64,000 nt of DNA from positions 62,001 to 126,000 of the forward strand of contig JAJZDX010000010.1 in NCBI GenBank assembly GCA_021805865.1, read 5' to 3'. A program made the translations under genes and the position numbers. Positions 38,030-48,668 of the stretch are shown here, one piece after another; positions within the stretch are counted from its first letter, which is position 1; every line of letters starts with the position of its first letter. The DNA comes from Pseudomonadota bacterium (GTDB lineage: Bacteria > Pseudomonadota > Gammaproteobacteria > Steroidobacterales > Steroidobacteraceae). The notes beneath the pieces were generated by a model that saw nothing but the letters and a program-made list of their open reading frames with translations, ran no database searches and was not told where the DNA came from.

Positions 38030-39391
38030 ATGGAAAAGAAAGAGCTGCGCGCCGCCGCCTCGCTCGCCTCCGTGTTCTCGGTGCGCTTGCTGGGACTGTT
38101 CATGATCTACCCGGTGTTCGCGACCTTGGCGCGGCATTTGCCCGGGGCGAGCCCCTACACCATCGGGCTTGCACTCGGCATCTACGGCCTGACGCAGGGC
38201 CTGCTGCAGATGCCTTTCGGGCTGCTCTCGGACCGTCTCGGGCGCAAGGGAATGATCGTCCTCGGCCTGGTGCTGTTCGGCCTCGGCAGCGCCGTGGCGG
38301 CCAGCGCCCACACCATCGAGGGGGTGATCTGGGGTCGGGCGCTTCAGGGCTCGGGCGCCGTGGGCTCGGTGATACTGGCGACGGTGGCGGATCTGACCGC
38401 CGAGGACAACCGCACCAAGGCCATGGCCATGGTCGGCATGACGGTCGGCCTGTCCTTCCTGGTGGCCATCATCGCCGGGCCGGTGGTCGGAGGATGGGTC
38501 GGCATGAGCGGCATCTTCTGGCTGATGATGGGGTTGGCCGGGGTCGGCATCGTGATCACGCTGTTCATCGTGCCCCCGCCGCCGCGTCTCGGCGTGCATC
38601 GCGATGCGGAGGCGGTGCCGGCAATGATCGGCTCGACTCTGAGGGACCGGGAGCTGTTGCGGCTCGACTTCGGTATTTTCGCCCTGCACGCCATGCTCAC
38701 GGCGAGCTTTCTGGTGGTGCCGGCGCTGTTTGCCGCCACGCTTGGGATAAAGGCCCGCTCCGACTGGGTCGTGTACCTGCCGGTGCTGTTGGTGTCGGTG
38801 GCGGTCATGGTGCCGGCGATCATCGTGGGGGAGCGCTTCCGGTGCATGAAGACGGTGCTCGTGGCGGCGGTGGCGGCGCTCGCGGCGAGTCAGTTCATGC
38901 TGGCCGCGGACGGAGGGGCCCAATGGGTCCTGCTCTCGGGGTTGACGCTGTTCTTCGCGGCGTTCAACGTGATGGAGGCGAGCCTGCCCTCGCTCATCAC
39001 CAAGATCGCCCCGGCGACCTCCAAGGGCACGGCCACCGGCGTGTATTCGAGCGCGCAGTTCCTCGGCATCTTCGTCGGCGGCGTGGTGGGCGGCTGGGTA
39101 CACCAGACCCTCGGCGCCGCCGCCGTCTTCGAGGCCGCCGGCGGGCTCGCGCTGCTGTGGCTGCTGGTCGCGGCCACCATGCGCCGCCCGAGCTATCTCA
39201 CCACGCGGCTCGTGCGCATCGGCTCGGGCGCGGACGCCAGCCGGCTCTCGGCGCGGCTGCTGCAGGTGCCCGGCGTGTCCGAGGCCGTCGTCGTTCCGGA
39301 GGAGGGTGTCGCCTATCTCAAGGTGGACTCGACGCGCTTCGACAAGCAGCAGGCCGAGACGGTGGCCGGCGCCGCCGCCGTGCCGGTGTGA
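38030..39391 (+). CDS. MFS transporter, YajR-like with C-terminal ferredoxin-like domain
   Basis: 12-TM MFS (GLLSDRLGRKGMIV) plus tail RLSARLLQVPGVSEAVVVPEEGVAYLKVDSTRFD. Confidence 0.88.
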   Translation: MEKKELRAAASLASVFSVRLLGLFMIYPVFATLARHLPGASPYTIGLALGIYGLTQGLLQMPFGLLSDRLGRKGMIVLGLVLFGLGSAVAASAHTIEGVIWGRALQGSGAVGSVILATVADLTAEDNRTKAMAMVGMTVGLSFLVAIIAGPVVGGWVGMSGIFWLMMGLAGVGIVITLFIVPPPPRLGVHRDAEAVPAMIGSTLRDRELLRLDFGIFALHAMLTASFLVVPALFAATLGIKARSDWVVYLPVLLVSVAVMVPAIIVGERFRCMKTVLVAAVAALAASQFMLAADGGAQWVLLSGLTLFFAAFNVMEASLPSLITKIAPATSKGTATGVYSSAQFLGIFVGGVVGGWVHQTLGAAAVFEAAGGLALLWLLVAATMRRPSYLTTRLVRIGSGADASRLSARLLQVPGVSEAVVVPEEGVAYLKVDSTRFDKQQAETVAGAAAVPV

Positions 39392-39518
39392 GACGCATTC
39401 GGGGTGACTTGACCTCGGCTCGCGCACCGGCGCCGGCCCGATTGCGGGCCGGTATCGCGGAGCGGTAGGCTGCACGAGGATCGTCCGTCACGCGGGCGGC
39501 GAAAAAAGGGGGAAGGCG

Positions 39519-40094
39519 ATGAGATACCGTGTCTGGTGCGCCATTGCGATCCTGGTGCTGGCGGGGACCGGTGCCGCCCGGGCGGGTGAGTGCGATGGCG
39601 TGTCCTTCCCCGATCACATCAGCGTGCAGGGGCAGGGCCTCACGCTGAACGGCCTGGGGCTGCGCAGGGCCACCTGGTTCGGGATCAAGGTGTACGTCGG
39701 GGCGCTTTATCTGAAGCATCCCTCCAGGGATGCCGCAGCCATCCTGAGCGCCGATGAGCCCAGCGAGATCGTGCTGCATTTCCTCTGGAGCGTCAGCACC
39801 GCGGAGCTGCGAGGTGCCTGGCGCGACGGATTTGCCAACAGCGCCCCGGGGGAGCGCGCGCAGTTGCGGGGCCGTATCGAGCAGCTCAATGGCTGGATGA
39901 AGGGCGTGAAGTCCGGCGAGCGCATGGTCTTCGTGCGCATCCCGGGACAGGGTATCCGATACTTTCTCGACGGAACGCTCAAGGGCACGATCAAGGGGCG
40001 GGACTTCGCGCAGGCCTTCCTTGGGATCTGGCTGGGTCCGAAGCCCCCGGGCCGGCGGCTGAAAGCCGGATTGCTCGGGGGGAAATGCGAGTAG
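39519..40094 (+). CDS. Secreted chalcone isomerase-like protein
   Basis: Signal peptide; LNGLGLRRATWFGIKVYVGALYLKHPS...FLDGTLKGTIKGRDFAQAFLGIWLGPKPP. Confidence 0.85.
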   Translation: MRYRVWCAIAILVLAGTGAARAGECDGVSFPDHISVQGQGLTLNGLGLRRATWFGIKVYVGALYLKHPSRDAAAILSADEPSEIVLHFLWSVSTAELRGAWRDGFANSAPGERAQLRGRIEQLNGWMKGVKSGERMVFVRIPGQGIRYFLDGTLKGTIKGRDFAQAFLGIWLGPKPPGRRLKAGLLGGKCE

Positions 40095-40128
40095 CGCCCG
40101 CGCGAGCGCCGCCGGGCCCGACAGGCTC

Positions 40129-40482
40129 CTAGCCCCGGTACTCACAGCCGCTCGAGCAGGTCTCCCGGATGGTGATGCGGCTCAGTGCCGGGAGCCGGGG
40201 CTTGAGCCGCTCCCAGACCCATTGCGCCAGGTGCTCGCTGGTCGGGTTCTCGAGCCCCGGGACCTCGTTGAGGTAGCGGTGGTCGAGCGCCTCGTGCAGG
40301 GGGGCGAAGGCCGTCTTCAGCGCCGAGAAATCGCACACCCAGCCCAGGACCGGATCGACCGGACCCTCGACGTGAACGCCGATGCGGAAGGAGTGCCCGT
40401 GCAGGCGGGCGCACTTGTGGCCGGGCGGGACGCCCGGCAGGCGATGGGCCGCCTCGATGCGGAATTCCTTGAAGATCTCCAT
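40129..40482 (-). CDS. queD: 6-carboxy-5,6,7,8-tetrahydropterin synthase
   Basis: FRIEAAHRLPGVPPGHKCARLHGHSFRI...LDHRYLNEV...PTSEHLAQWVWERL. Confidence 0.94.
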   Translation of the reverse strand: MEIFKEFRIEAAHRLPGVPPGHKCARLHGHSFRIGVHVEGPVDPVLGWVCDFSALKTAFAPLHEALDHRYLNEVPGLENPTSEHLAQWVWERLKPRLPALSRITIRETCSSGCEYRG

Positions 40483-40718
40483 CCCCGGCACTGTACCGGA
40501 TCACAGGATGGCGCACGAGTTGGCTCCGGGGGAAAGATTTGGCCCCAGGGAATCGCCCGCTTGGCGTAGCCTATTTGGGGGCGCATGGCGGACCTCGGTC
40601 ACGCCTCGCGCCGGCGGCGTGCAAAAGGCGCGACTCTTGCACTCCGCTCGCCACCTTTGGCGGCGGGCACGTTGCCGTGCCCAGGCTTCGTGCTTCAGGG
40701 TCGCGCCAGGGCGAAGTA

Positions 40719-41948
40719 ATGACTATGACCACCCGCTTCCGGCCAATGGTGCTGATCGCCACGGTATTCTGGATCTACGTGGCGCTCTCCGACGTGCTGT
40801 ACGCGAACCGGATGCAGGCGAGCCTCACCGCCATGCATGTGGGGCATCTGTTCGCTCCGTGGCGGGCACGACTCCTGCAGCACCTGTTTCTTTACCCGGC
40901 GCTGCTCGCGTGCATGTGGGCCTCGCTCACCCTGGGCTGGCAGCCGATCCTGCGCCGCCTGCCGCTTCAGATCCTGCTCGGAGCGGGTTTTGCGGCGCTC
41001 GGGGAGCCGAGCCTGTGGCTCGGGCTATCGGCGCTGATCGGCTTCCATCAGGCGACGTACGCGTTTTTGAGCGGAGTTCGCCCCGGGACGCCGCTCTCCA
41101 TCGTCCCGGTGCTGGAGGTCTGGGTGGCGAGCTCCACCAGCTTCCTGCTGACCTACGGCTTTGGACTGGCGCTGGTGACGGGGTTCGACGTCTATCACCG
41201 GCTGCGTGATACACAGATTCGCTCCGCGGCCCTCGAGCGCGCGCTCTCGGCGGCGCACCTGGCGGCGCTGCGGATGCAGCTCTCGCCGCACTCGCTGTTC
41301 AACCTGCTCAATACCATCCATAGCCAGATCGACTGGGACCCCTCCGATGCGCGCAGCATGATCGTGCAGCTGGCGGACCTGCTTCGGCGCCTGCTGCACG
41401 CCGGCGAGCGGGAGTTCTCCCGCCTCTCCGACGAGCTGCAGTTCGCGCGGCTGTATCTGACGCTGCAGCAGCGGCGTTTCTCCGATCGGCTCACGGTGCT
41501 CGTGCCGGAGCCCGAGGGACTGCCCGCGGCCTGGGTGCCGAGCCTCATCCTGCAGCCGCTCATCGAGAACGCCGTGGTCCATGGCCTCGCCCACCACCTG
41601 GGTGAGGTCGAGATCCGCGTGGAGGCGTGCGCTTCGCAGGAATGGCTGTGGCTGCGGGTCTCCAACACCCTGATGGCCGGGGAGCCGGGGCGCGGCGATG
41701 GCATCGGCTTGAAAAACGTGCGCGAGCGGCTCTCGATCCAGTTCGGCGGGCGCGCCTCCTTCGAGGCGGCACCCAGCGCCGATGGCCGATGGCTCGCCGA
41801 GATCCGCCTGCCCCTTCTCGCCGATGTCGTTGAATCCGCGCGCCAGGAGGCAGGGCGGCCGCCGCGGGCGAACCGTGCTGTGGAGCGGCCTGAGCCGGGC
41901 GGGCGGGCGGGCAGCCTCGTGATGGTGGAGAAGCTCCGTGCGGGCTGA
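40719..41948 (+). CDS. LytS/YpdA-type sensor histidine kinase (His_kinase PF06580-like), orphan
   Basis: LRMQLSPHSLFNLLNTIHSQI H-box; SLILQPLIENAVVHGLAHH; GIGLKNVRERL; several TM helices. Confidence 0.9.
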   Translation: MTMTTRFRPMVLIATVFWIYVALSDVLYANRMQASLTAMHVGHLFAPWRARLLQHLFLYPALLACMWASLTLGWQPILRRLPLQILLGAGFAALGEPSLWLGLSALIGFHQATYAFLSGVRPGTPLSIVPVLEVWVASSTSFLLTYGFGLALVTGFDVYHRLRDTQIRSAALERALSAAHLAALRMQLSPHSLFNLLNTIHSQIDWDPSDARSMIVQLADLLRRLLHAGEREFSRLSDELQFARLYLTLQQRRFSDRLTVLVPEPEGLPAAWVPSLILQPLIENAVVHGLAHHLGEVEIRVEACASQEWLWLRVSNTLMAGEPGRGDGIGLKNVRERLSIQFGGRASFEAAPSADGRWLAEIRLPLLADVVESARQEAGRPPRANRAVERPEPGGRAGSLVMVEKLRAG

Positions 41949-43242
41949 GGAGGATGCGGCGTCCGACGCATCGCACACCCTGCGGCGCGCCTCGGTACTC
42001 TCGCTCGGGGCGCTGACCGGCGTCAACCTGCTCAATTATCTCGACCGCTACGTGGTCTCGGCGCTCTTGCCGGCGTTGAAGCGCGCGCCCATGGGGCTCG
42101 ACGATCTGCAGCTCGGCACGCTGATGAGCGGCTTTCTCATCGTGTACCTGCTCGCGGCGCCGATTTTCGGGCGCCTGGGCGATCGGGGCTCACGCACCCG
42201 CCCGATCGCCATCGGGGTGTTCCTCTGGAGCCTGGCCACGGGGCTCTCGGGCCTGGCGGGCAACTACCTGCAGCTGCTCGGGGCCCGCGCCGCGGTGGGG
42301 ATCGGCGAGGCGGCCTACGGCACGATCGCGCCCTCGCTGCTCGCCGACTACTTCGTGCCACGCACCCGCGGGCGGGCGTTCGCGGTGTTCAACATGGCGA
42401 TCCCGGTCGGCGCGGCGCTCGGTTACATCGTCGGGGGCATCATCCTGGCGCATTACGGCTGGCGCGCGGCGTTCTACGTGGCGGGAATTCCCGGGTTGCT
42501 GCTGGCAGTGTGGATCTGGCGCCTGCCCGATCCGCCGCGCGGCTCCGCAGACTCAGATGACGTCTCGATCGCCGCGGGTGCCGGCGTGGCACTGGCCGTG
42601 AAGCCGGGATCCTGGGCCGTCTATCCGCGGCTGCTGCGCCAGCGGCCCTACCTGCTCACCGTGCTCGGCTACGCCGCCTACACCTTCGCCCTTGGCGGCA
42701 TGGCGTTCTGGATGCCGACGTTCCTCGAGCAGGTCCGCGGCGTTCCGACTGTCGAGGCCACCGCGGGCTTCGGCGCCATCATCGTCGTCACCGGATTCCT
42801 CGGCACCTTCGTCGGCGGGTGGCTGGGGGACTGGGGGCTGAAGTTCTCCCGCCAGGCCTACCTCTGGATGTCGGCCTGGGCCACTCTGCTGGCGGTGCCG
42901 GCGGCCTATCTGGCGCTCGCCTCGGGCAGGCCCGAGGTGTTCTACAGCGCGCTCGTCGTGGCCGAGCTGCTGCTGTTCATGTCCACCGGTCCGATCAACA
43001 CGGCCATCGTCAACCTGGTCAGCCCCGCGCAGAGGGCCTGCGCCGTGGCGCTCAGCATCTTCGTCATCCATGCGCTGGGGGATGTCATTTCCCCCTCGAT
43101 CATCGGCGGTGTATCGGACATGACCTCGCTCGCAGCGGCGGTCATGATCGTGCCGTTCGCGGTCGCGGTGAGCGGGGTGCTGTGGCTGTTGGCCGCGAGA
43201 GCCGATGCGCAAGCCCTCGCCGGGTCCGGCGCTGCGGCGTAG
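41938..43242 (+). CDS. MFS transporter (spinster-like)
   Basis: NLLNYLDRYVVSALLPALK...APIFGRLGDRGSRTRPIAIGVFLWSLATGLSG; GTG start overlapping the kinase 3' end. Confidence 0.9.
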   Translation: MRAEEDAASDASHTLRRASVLSLGALTGVNLLNYLDRYVVSALLPALKRAPMGLDDLQLGTLMSGFLIVYLLAAPIFGRLGDRGSRTRPIAIGVFLWSLATGLSGLAGNYLQLLGARAAVGIGEAAYGTIAPSLLADYFVPRTRGRAFAVFNMAIPVGAALGYIVGGIILAHYGWRAAFYVAGIPGLLLAVWIWRLPDPPRGSADSDDVSIAAGAGVALAVKPGSWAVYPRLLRQRPYLLTVLGYAAYTFALGGMAFWMPTFLEQVRGVPTVEATAGFGAIIVVTGFLGTFVGGWLGDWGLKFSRQAYLWMSAWATLLAVPAAYLALASGRPEVFYSALVVAELLLFMSTGPINTAIVNLVSPAQRACAVALSIFVIHALGDVISPSIIGGVSDMTSLAAAVMIVPFAVAVSGVLWLLAARADAQALAGSGAAA

Positions 43243-43256
43243 GGGCGGTGGCGGGC

Positions 43257-44072
43257 TCAGCGGGCGACGAACGCCCGCTCGATGACGTAATCGCCGGCCT
43301 CGCCGATGTGCGGCGACATCTGAAAGCCGCGCGCATCGAGCAGGGTGCAGGTGTCGGTGAGCATGGCGGGGCTGCCGCAGAGCATGGCCCGGTCCTCGGC
43401 CGGATCGAGCGGCGGGAGCCCGAGGTCATAGGAGAGCCTTGCGGACTCGATGAGGGTGGTGAGGCGCCCGCGATGGACGTGCGGCTCGCGCGTCACCGCC
43501 GGGTAGTACAGCAGCTTCTTGCGCACCCACTCGCCGAGGAACTCGTGGGATTTGAGCTCCTCGATGCGGTGCTTCACCACGGCGCTCTCGCGAGCCCAGC
43601 GCACTCCGTGCACGAAGACCACCCGCTCGAAGCGCTCGTAGGTCTCGGGGTCCTTGATCACGCTCATGAAGGGCGCCGCGCCGGTGCCGGTGCAGAGCAG
43701 GTACAGACGCTTGCCGGGCTTCAGATCGTGCAGCACCAGGGTGCCGGTCGGTTTGCGGCTGACCAGCACCTCATCGCCCTCGCGGATGTGCTGCAGGCGC
43801 GAGGTCAGCGGGCCGTCGGGCACCTTGATGCTGAGGAATTCCAGGTGTTCCTCGTGGTTGGCGCTGGCGATGCTGTAGGCGCGCAGCAAGGGGCGGGAGT
43901 CCACATGCAGCCCCACCATGACGAATTGCCCGTTCTCGAACCGCAGGCCCGCATCCCGTGTCGTGGTGAACGTGAACTGCGTGTCGGTCCAGTGCCTGAC
44001 CGTGAGAACTCGCTCGCTGCCGAATGCCGCCAAGAGGATCCACCTGTGTGCGGGAATTTCCAGGGCGCGCAT
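43257..44072 (-). CDS. fpr: Ferredoxin--NADP+ reductase
   Basis: RPLLRAYSIASANHEEHLEFLSIKVPDGPLTS...LLCTGTGAAPFMSVIKDPETYERFERVVFVHGVR. Confidence 0.93.
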   Translation of the reverse strand: MRALEIPAHRWILLAAFGSERVLTVRHWTDTQFTFTTTRDAGLRFENGQFVMVGLHVDSRPLLRAYSIASANHEEHLEFLSIKVPDGPLTSRLQHIREGDEVLVSRKPTGTLVLHDLKPGKRLYLLCTGTGAAPFMSVIKDPETYERFERVVFVHGVRWARESAVVKHRIEELKSHEFLGEWVRKKLLYYPAVTREPHVHRGRLTTLIESARLSYDLGLPPLDPAEDRAMLCGSPAMLTDTCTLLDARGFQMSPHIGEAGDYVIERAFVAR

Positions 44073-44226
44073 TCTAGCGGGGCGAGGCCGCCGCCGGGGC
44101 GCTTTTGCGCTATTCCCTCATAATCCTGCGGTATATACCGAGGAACTCCGGCGCAGGCAGGAGGCGGTGGCTGATATCATCGGGCGAACGCCGCATTGCG
44201 CGCGCTTCGCTCGGCAGGGGGGACTC

Positions 44227-45078
44227 ATGGGGGAGCCGGACACTTCGGGCGGCCTGCGCGGCCGCACGCTGTTCATCACGGGGGCGAGCCGGGGCATCGG
44301 CCTGGCGATCGCGCTGCGGGCGGCGCGCGACGGGGCGAACGTGGCGGTGGCGGCCAAGACCACCGAGCCGCACCCGAATCTGCCCGGCACGATCCACACC
44401 GCCGCCGCAGAGATCGAGGCGGCGGGGGGAAAGGCGCTGCCGATCGCGGTCGACGTGCGGGACGACGAGCAGGTCAGATCCGCCATCGAGCGCACGGCGC
44501 AGACCTTCGGCGGAATCGATATTCTGGTGAACAACGCCAGCGCGATCAGCCTGACACCGACGGCCGTGACGGACATGCGCCGGTTCGACCTGATGCACGG
44601 CATCAATACGCGCGGCACGCTGCTGTGCTCGAAGCTGTGCCTGCCGTATCTCGAGCGAGCGGCCAATCCGCATGTCCTGGTGCTCGCGCCGCCTTTGAAG
44701 CTCGAGCAGCGCTGGTTCGCGCCACATCTGCCGTACTCGCTCGCCAAATTCGGCATGAGCCTGTGTGTGCTCGGCCTCTCCGGGGAGCTGCGGGCCCGGG
44801 GCATCGCGGTCAACGCGCTTTGGCCTCGGACCATCATCGGCACCGCGGCCCTGAAGGTGGCCATGCAGGGCGCGCCTGCGCAGGCGCTGCGCCGTGTCCG
44901 ATCCGCGCAGATCGTCGCGGACGCCGCTTATGCCATCTTCAATCGCGACAGCCGAAGCTTCTCGGGCAATTTCTGCATCGATGAGCAGGTGCTGAGGGAG
45001 GAGGGTGTCACCGACTTCTCCGCCTACCGGGACCCCTCGGTGCGGGAGGAGGATCTGCTGACGGACCTGTTTGTCTAG
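44227..45078 (+). CDS. SDR-family oxidoreductase, HSDL2-like
   Basis: TLFITGASRGIGLAIALRAARDGANVAVAAKTTEPHPNLPGTIHTAAAEIEAAGGKALPIAVDVRD; YSLAKFGMS. Confidence 0.9.
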   Translation: MGEPDTSGGLRGRTLFITGASRGIGLAIALRAARDGANVAVAAKTTEPHPNLPGTIHTAAAEIEAAGGKALPIAVDVRDDEQVRSAIERTAQTFGGIDILVNNASAISLTPTAVTDMRRFDLMHGINTRGTLLCSKLCLPYLERAANPHVLVLAPPLKLEQRWFAPHLPYSLAKFGMSLCVLGLSGELRARGIAVNALWPRTIIGTAALKVAMQGAPAQALRRVRSAQIVADAAYAIFNRDSRSFSGNFCIDEQVLREEGVTDFSAYRDPSVREEDLLTDLFV

Positions 45079-45803
45079 CCGATCCGGTGTCCGAGCTCGA
45101 TGCCGGCGAGCTCGTAGCCTTTCCTGAAGTCCCGGATGTGGCGCGCCATCCACATGCGTGCCGAGTCGGGGTCCTTCCGGCCGACCGCCTCCAGGATCCG
45201 GCGCTGGGCGATGGCGATGCGCGAGCGCGCCTGCTGTACTTGGTCGATCATGTCGCGCAGCGAGGGCTCGAGCAGGTTGATGAGCGGCTCCTGCACCAGG
45301 GCGAAGACCTGGTTGCGGGTAGCCTCGCCCAGGCCGCGGAAGAACTCCGCAGTGTGATGCACGGCCTTCTCGGTGCTGGCGTTCTCGTCATCGAAGTGCG
45401 CGCGCGCCGCTGCGAGCCGTTCGAGATCCGCCTCGGTCCGCTCGCGGGCCGCAATCTCGGCGATGGGCGGCTCGTAGTGCGACAGCGCCTCCCACACCTC
45501 GAGGAAGGTCACATCGTGCAGCGCCAGCGCGCGGCTGACGTCCCGGGCGACTTCCCGATGCCGGGGGCGGCTCACCGTCATGAGCTTCGAGCCCGGACGG
45601 CGCTCGAGCAGCCCGTTGCTTTCCAGCTCTCGCAGCGCCTCACGCACCGTCGAGCGGTTGACCCCGAGCTGGCGCGCGAGCTCGGTTTCCGGCGGCAGCC
45701 GCTCGCCCTCGCGCAGCGCCCTGCTGAGGATGCGCTCGGTGATGGCGGCGGCGATCTTCCGATAGGCCGGCGCGAGCGCAATCTGGTCGAACTCCACGCT
45801 CAT
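45075..45803 (-). CDS. GntR-family (FadR subfamily) transcriptional regulator
   Basis: RLPPETELARQLGVNRSTVREALRELESNGLLERRPGSK plus FCD-like C-terminus. Confidence 0.93.
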   Translation of the reverse strand: MSVEFDQIALAPAYRKIAAAITERILSRALREGERLPPETELARQLGVNRSTVREALRELESNGLLERRPGSKLMTVSRPRHREVARDVSRALALHDVTFLEVWEALSHYEPPIAEIAARERTEADLERLAAARAHFDDENASTEKAVHHTAEFFRGLGEATRNQVFALVQEPLINLLEPSLRDMIDQVQQARSRIAIAQRRILEAVGRKDPDSARMWMARHIRDFRKGYELAGIELGHRIG

Positions 45804-45820
45804 CTTTGACGGGGATCCTG

Positions 45821-46993
45821 TCACGCGGCGCTCTCGAAGAGCTCCCGCCCGATCAGCATGCGGCGGATCTCCTGCGTGCCGGCGCCGATCTCGTAGAGCT
45901 TGGCATCACGCAGCAGCCGTCCGGCCGGGTAATCGTTGATGTAGCCGTTGCCCCCGAGTGCCTGGATGGCCTCGAGCGCGACGCGCGTGGCATTGTCCGC
46001 CGCGAACAGGATGCAGGCGGCGGCATCGCGCCGCTGCACCCGCCCCGCATCGCAGGCGCGCGCGACGGCATACACGAAGGCGCGCGAGGCGCTGAGCGCG
46101 GTATACATGTCGGCGATCTTCGCCTGCATCAGCTCGAACGTTCCGATGGGCTGTCCGAACTGCCTGCGCTCGCGCACGTAGGGCAGGGCGAGGTCGAGCG
46201 CCGCGGCCATCAGGCCGAGCGGCCCTCCCGCGAGCACCACCCGCTCGTAGTCGAGGCCGCTCATCAACACGCGCACGCCGCCGTTCTCCGCTCCCAGGCG
46301 GTTGGCCTGCGCAACGCCGCAGTCCTCGAACACGAGCTCGCACGTGCTCGAGCCGCGCATGCCGAGCTTGTCGAGCTTCTGCGCGGTGGAAAAGCCGGGC
46401 AGGCCCCGCTCCACGATGAAGGCGGTGATGCCGCGTGCGCCGGCGGCAGGGTCGGTTTTGGCGTACACGATGAGGACATCCGCATCCGGACCGTTGGTGA
46501 TCCACATCTTGCGTCCGTTCAGAACGTAGCGCTCGCCGCGCTTCTCCGCCCGCAGCTGCATGGAGGTTACGTCCGAGCCGGCCTGCGGCTCGGACATGGC
46601 GAGCGCGCCGACGTGCTCGCCGCTGACGAGCCGCGGGAGGTAACGGTCGCGCTGCTCGTCGGTGCCGTTGAGGCGCAGCTGGTTGACGCAGAGGTTGGAG
46701 TGCGCGCCGTAGGAGAGCCCCACGGCGCCCGAGGCGCGCGAGATCTCCTCCATCGCGATGACGTGCGCCAGGTAGCCGAGGCCGGCGCCGCCCCAGCGCT
46801 CCGGCACCGTGACGCCGAGCAGGCCGAGCAGGCCGAGCTCGGGCCAGAGTGTGCGCGGAAATTCATTGCTGCGGTCGATGCGCTCGGCGAGCGGGGCGAT
46901 GCGCTCGGCGGCGAAACGGCGCACCTGCCGGCGGATTTCCTCGGTCGCCTCATCAAGGCCAAAGCCGCTGTCGATCGAGTCGTGGGCGCTCAT
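45821..46993 (-). CDS. liuA: Isovaleryl-CoA dehydrogenase-like acyl-CoA dehydrogenase
   Basis: [69 protein letters not shown]; divergent to MCC subunits. Confidence 0.88.
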   Translation of the reverse strand: MSAHDSIDSGFGLDEATEEIRRQVRRFAAERIAPLAERIDRSNEFPRTLWPELGLLGLLGVTVPERWGGAGLGYLAHVIAMEEISRASGAVGLSYGAHSNLCVNQLRLNGTDEQRDRYLPRLVSGEHVGALAMSEPQAGSDVTSMQLRAEKRGERYVLNGRKMWITNGPDADVLIVYAKTDPAAGARGITAFIVERGLPGFSTAQKLDKLGMRGSSTCELVFEDCGVAQANRLGAENGGVRVLMSGLDYERVVLAGGPLGLMAAALDLALPYVRERRQFGQPIGTFELMQAKIADMYTALSASRAFVYAVARACDAGRVQRRDAAACILFAADNATRVALEAIQALGGNGYINDYPAGRLLRDAKLYEIGAGTQEIRRMLIGRELFESAA

Positions 46994-47024
46994 GAGCTTG
47001 TCTTTCAGAGAGGTACGATTGTAT

Positions 47025-47039
47025 GATTGTCGGACAATC
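47025..47039. promoter_or_regulatory. Putative GntR operator
   Basis: GATTGTC-G-GACAATC, perfect 7-bp arms in the liuA/liuB divergent intergenic region; fits the FadR-subfamily TNGTNNNACNA-type core. Confidence 0.6.
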
Positions 47040-47058
47040 CGGCTATCGTGACAAGCCC

Positions 47059-48663
47059 ATGCCCCGCATCGCTACCCGGCTCGATACCCGCTCCCAGGAA
47101 TTCATGACCAATGAGCGTGCCATGCGCGCTCTGGCGGATGAGCTCAAGGGCACGGTCGAGCGCGCCGCGCAGGGCGGGACGGCGGCGGCGGTCGACCGGC
47201 ACCGAGCCACCGGCAAGCTCACGGCCCGGGAGCGCGTTCAGGCGCTCCTTGACACCGGCAGCCCCTTCCTCGAGCTCTCGCAGCTCGCCGCGCACGAGCT
47301 TTACGGCGGCGGCATCGCCTGCGGCGGAATCGTGACCGGCATCGGCCGGGTGAGCGGCCGGGAGTGTGTGATCGTCGCGAACGATCCCACGGTCAAGGGC
47401 GGCACGTATTACCCCGTGACCGTCAAGAAGCACCTGCGGGCCCAGGAGATCGCGCGCGAGAACCGGCTCCCTTGCCTGTACCTGGTGGAAAGCGGCGGCG
47501 CGTTCCTGCCGGCACAGGATGAGGTGTTCCCCGACCGGGAGCACTTCGGCCGCATCTTCTACAACCAGGCGACGCTCTCGGCGCTCGGCGTGGCCCAGAT
47601 CGCGGTGGTGCACGGCTCGTGCACGGCCGGCGGGGCGTACGTGCCCGCGATGGCGGACGAGAACGTCATCGTACGCAACCAGGGCCGCGTGTTTCTCGGC
47701 GGTCCGCCGCTGGTGAAGGCGGCCACCGGCGAGGACATCGACGCGGAGTCCCTGGGCGGTGCCGAGGTGCACTGCCGGCAATCGGGTGTCTGCGACCACT
47801 ATGCCGAGAACGATACGCATGCGCTCGCGATCGCGCGGCGCATCGTCGCCCGGTTGCGCCCGGGCGCAAACACCGACCCGCCGCTTTCCCCGCGGGAGCC
47901 GCACTACGATCCGCGCGAGCTGTACGGCGCCGTGCCGGCCAGCCTGCGCAAACCCTACGACGTGCGCGAGGTGATCGCTCGCCTCGTCGACGGCTCGGAG
48001 CTGGAGGAATTCAAGGAACTCTACGGCACGACGCTGGTGTGCGGCTTCGCTCACCTCTTCGGTTACCCGGTCGGCATCCTCGCCAACAACGGCATCCTGT
48101 TCTCCGAAAGCGCGCTCAAGGGCGCGCACTTCATCGAGCTGTGCGCGCGCGAGCGCATTCCACTGCTGTTCCTGCAGAACATCACCGGGTTCATGGTGGG
48201 AGCAAAGGCCGAGGCCGGCGGCATCGCCCGCGACGGAGCCAAGCTCGTGACGGCGGTTGCGTGCGCGAGGGTTCCGAAGATCACGATCATCATCGGCGGC
48301 AGCTACGGCGCCGGCAATTACGCGATGTGCGGCCGGGCGTACTCGCCGCGTTTCCTCTTTCAGTGGCCGAACGCGCGTACCTCGGTCATGGGGGGCGAGC
48401 AGGCCGCGAGCGTTCTCGCCACCGTCAAGCGCAGCCAGATCGAGGCGGGCGGGGGCAGCTGGGCGGCCGGGGAGGAGCAAGCCTTCAAGCAGCCGATCCG
48501 GGAGCAGTACGAGCGCCAGGGGCACCCGTACTACGCCTCGGCCCGGCTCTGGGACGACGGGGTGATCGACCCGCTTCAGACGCGACGGATTCTGGGATTG
48601 TCTCTCGCCGCGGTGCGCAATGCGCCGCACGAGGAGACCCGTTTCGGCCTCTTTCGGATGTAG
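47059..48663 (+). CDS. liuB: Methylcrotonyl-CoA carboxylase carboxyltransferase (beta) subunit
   Basis: [49 protein letters not shown]...[44 protein letters not shown]. Confidence 0.95.
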   Translation: MPRIATRLDTRSQEFMTNERAMRALADELKGTVERAAQGGTAAAVDRHRATGKLTARERVQALLDTGSPFLELSQLAAHELYGGGIACGGIVTGIGRVSGRECVIVANDPTVKGGTYYPVTVKKHLRAQEIARENRLPCLYLVESGGAFLPAQDEVFPDREHFGRIFYNQATLSALGVAQIAVVHGSCTAGGAYVPAMADENVIVRNQGRVFLGGPPLVKAATGEDIDAESLGGAEVHCRQSGVCDHYAENDTHALAIARRIVARLRPGANTDPPLSPREPHYDPRELYGAVPASLRKPYDVREVIARLVDGSELEEFKELYGTTLVCGFAHLFGYPVGILANNGILFSESALKGAHFIELCARERIPLLFLQNITGFMVGAKAEAGGIARDGAKLVTAVACARVPKITIIIGGSYGAGNYAMCGRAYSPRFLFQWPNARTSVMGGEQAASVLATVKRSQIEAGGGSWAAGEEQAFKQPIREQYERQGHPYYASARLWDDGVIDPLQTRRILGLSLAAVRNAPHEETRFGLFRM

Positions 48664-48668
48664 GCGTC

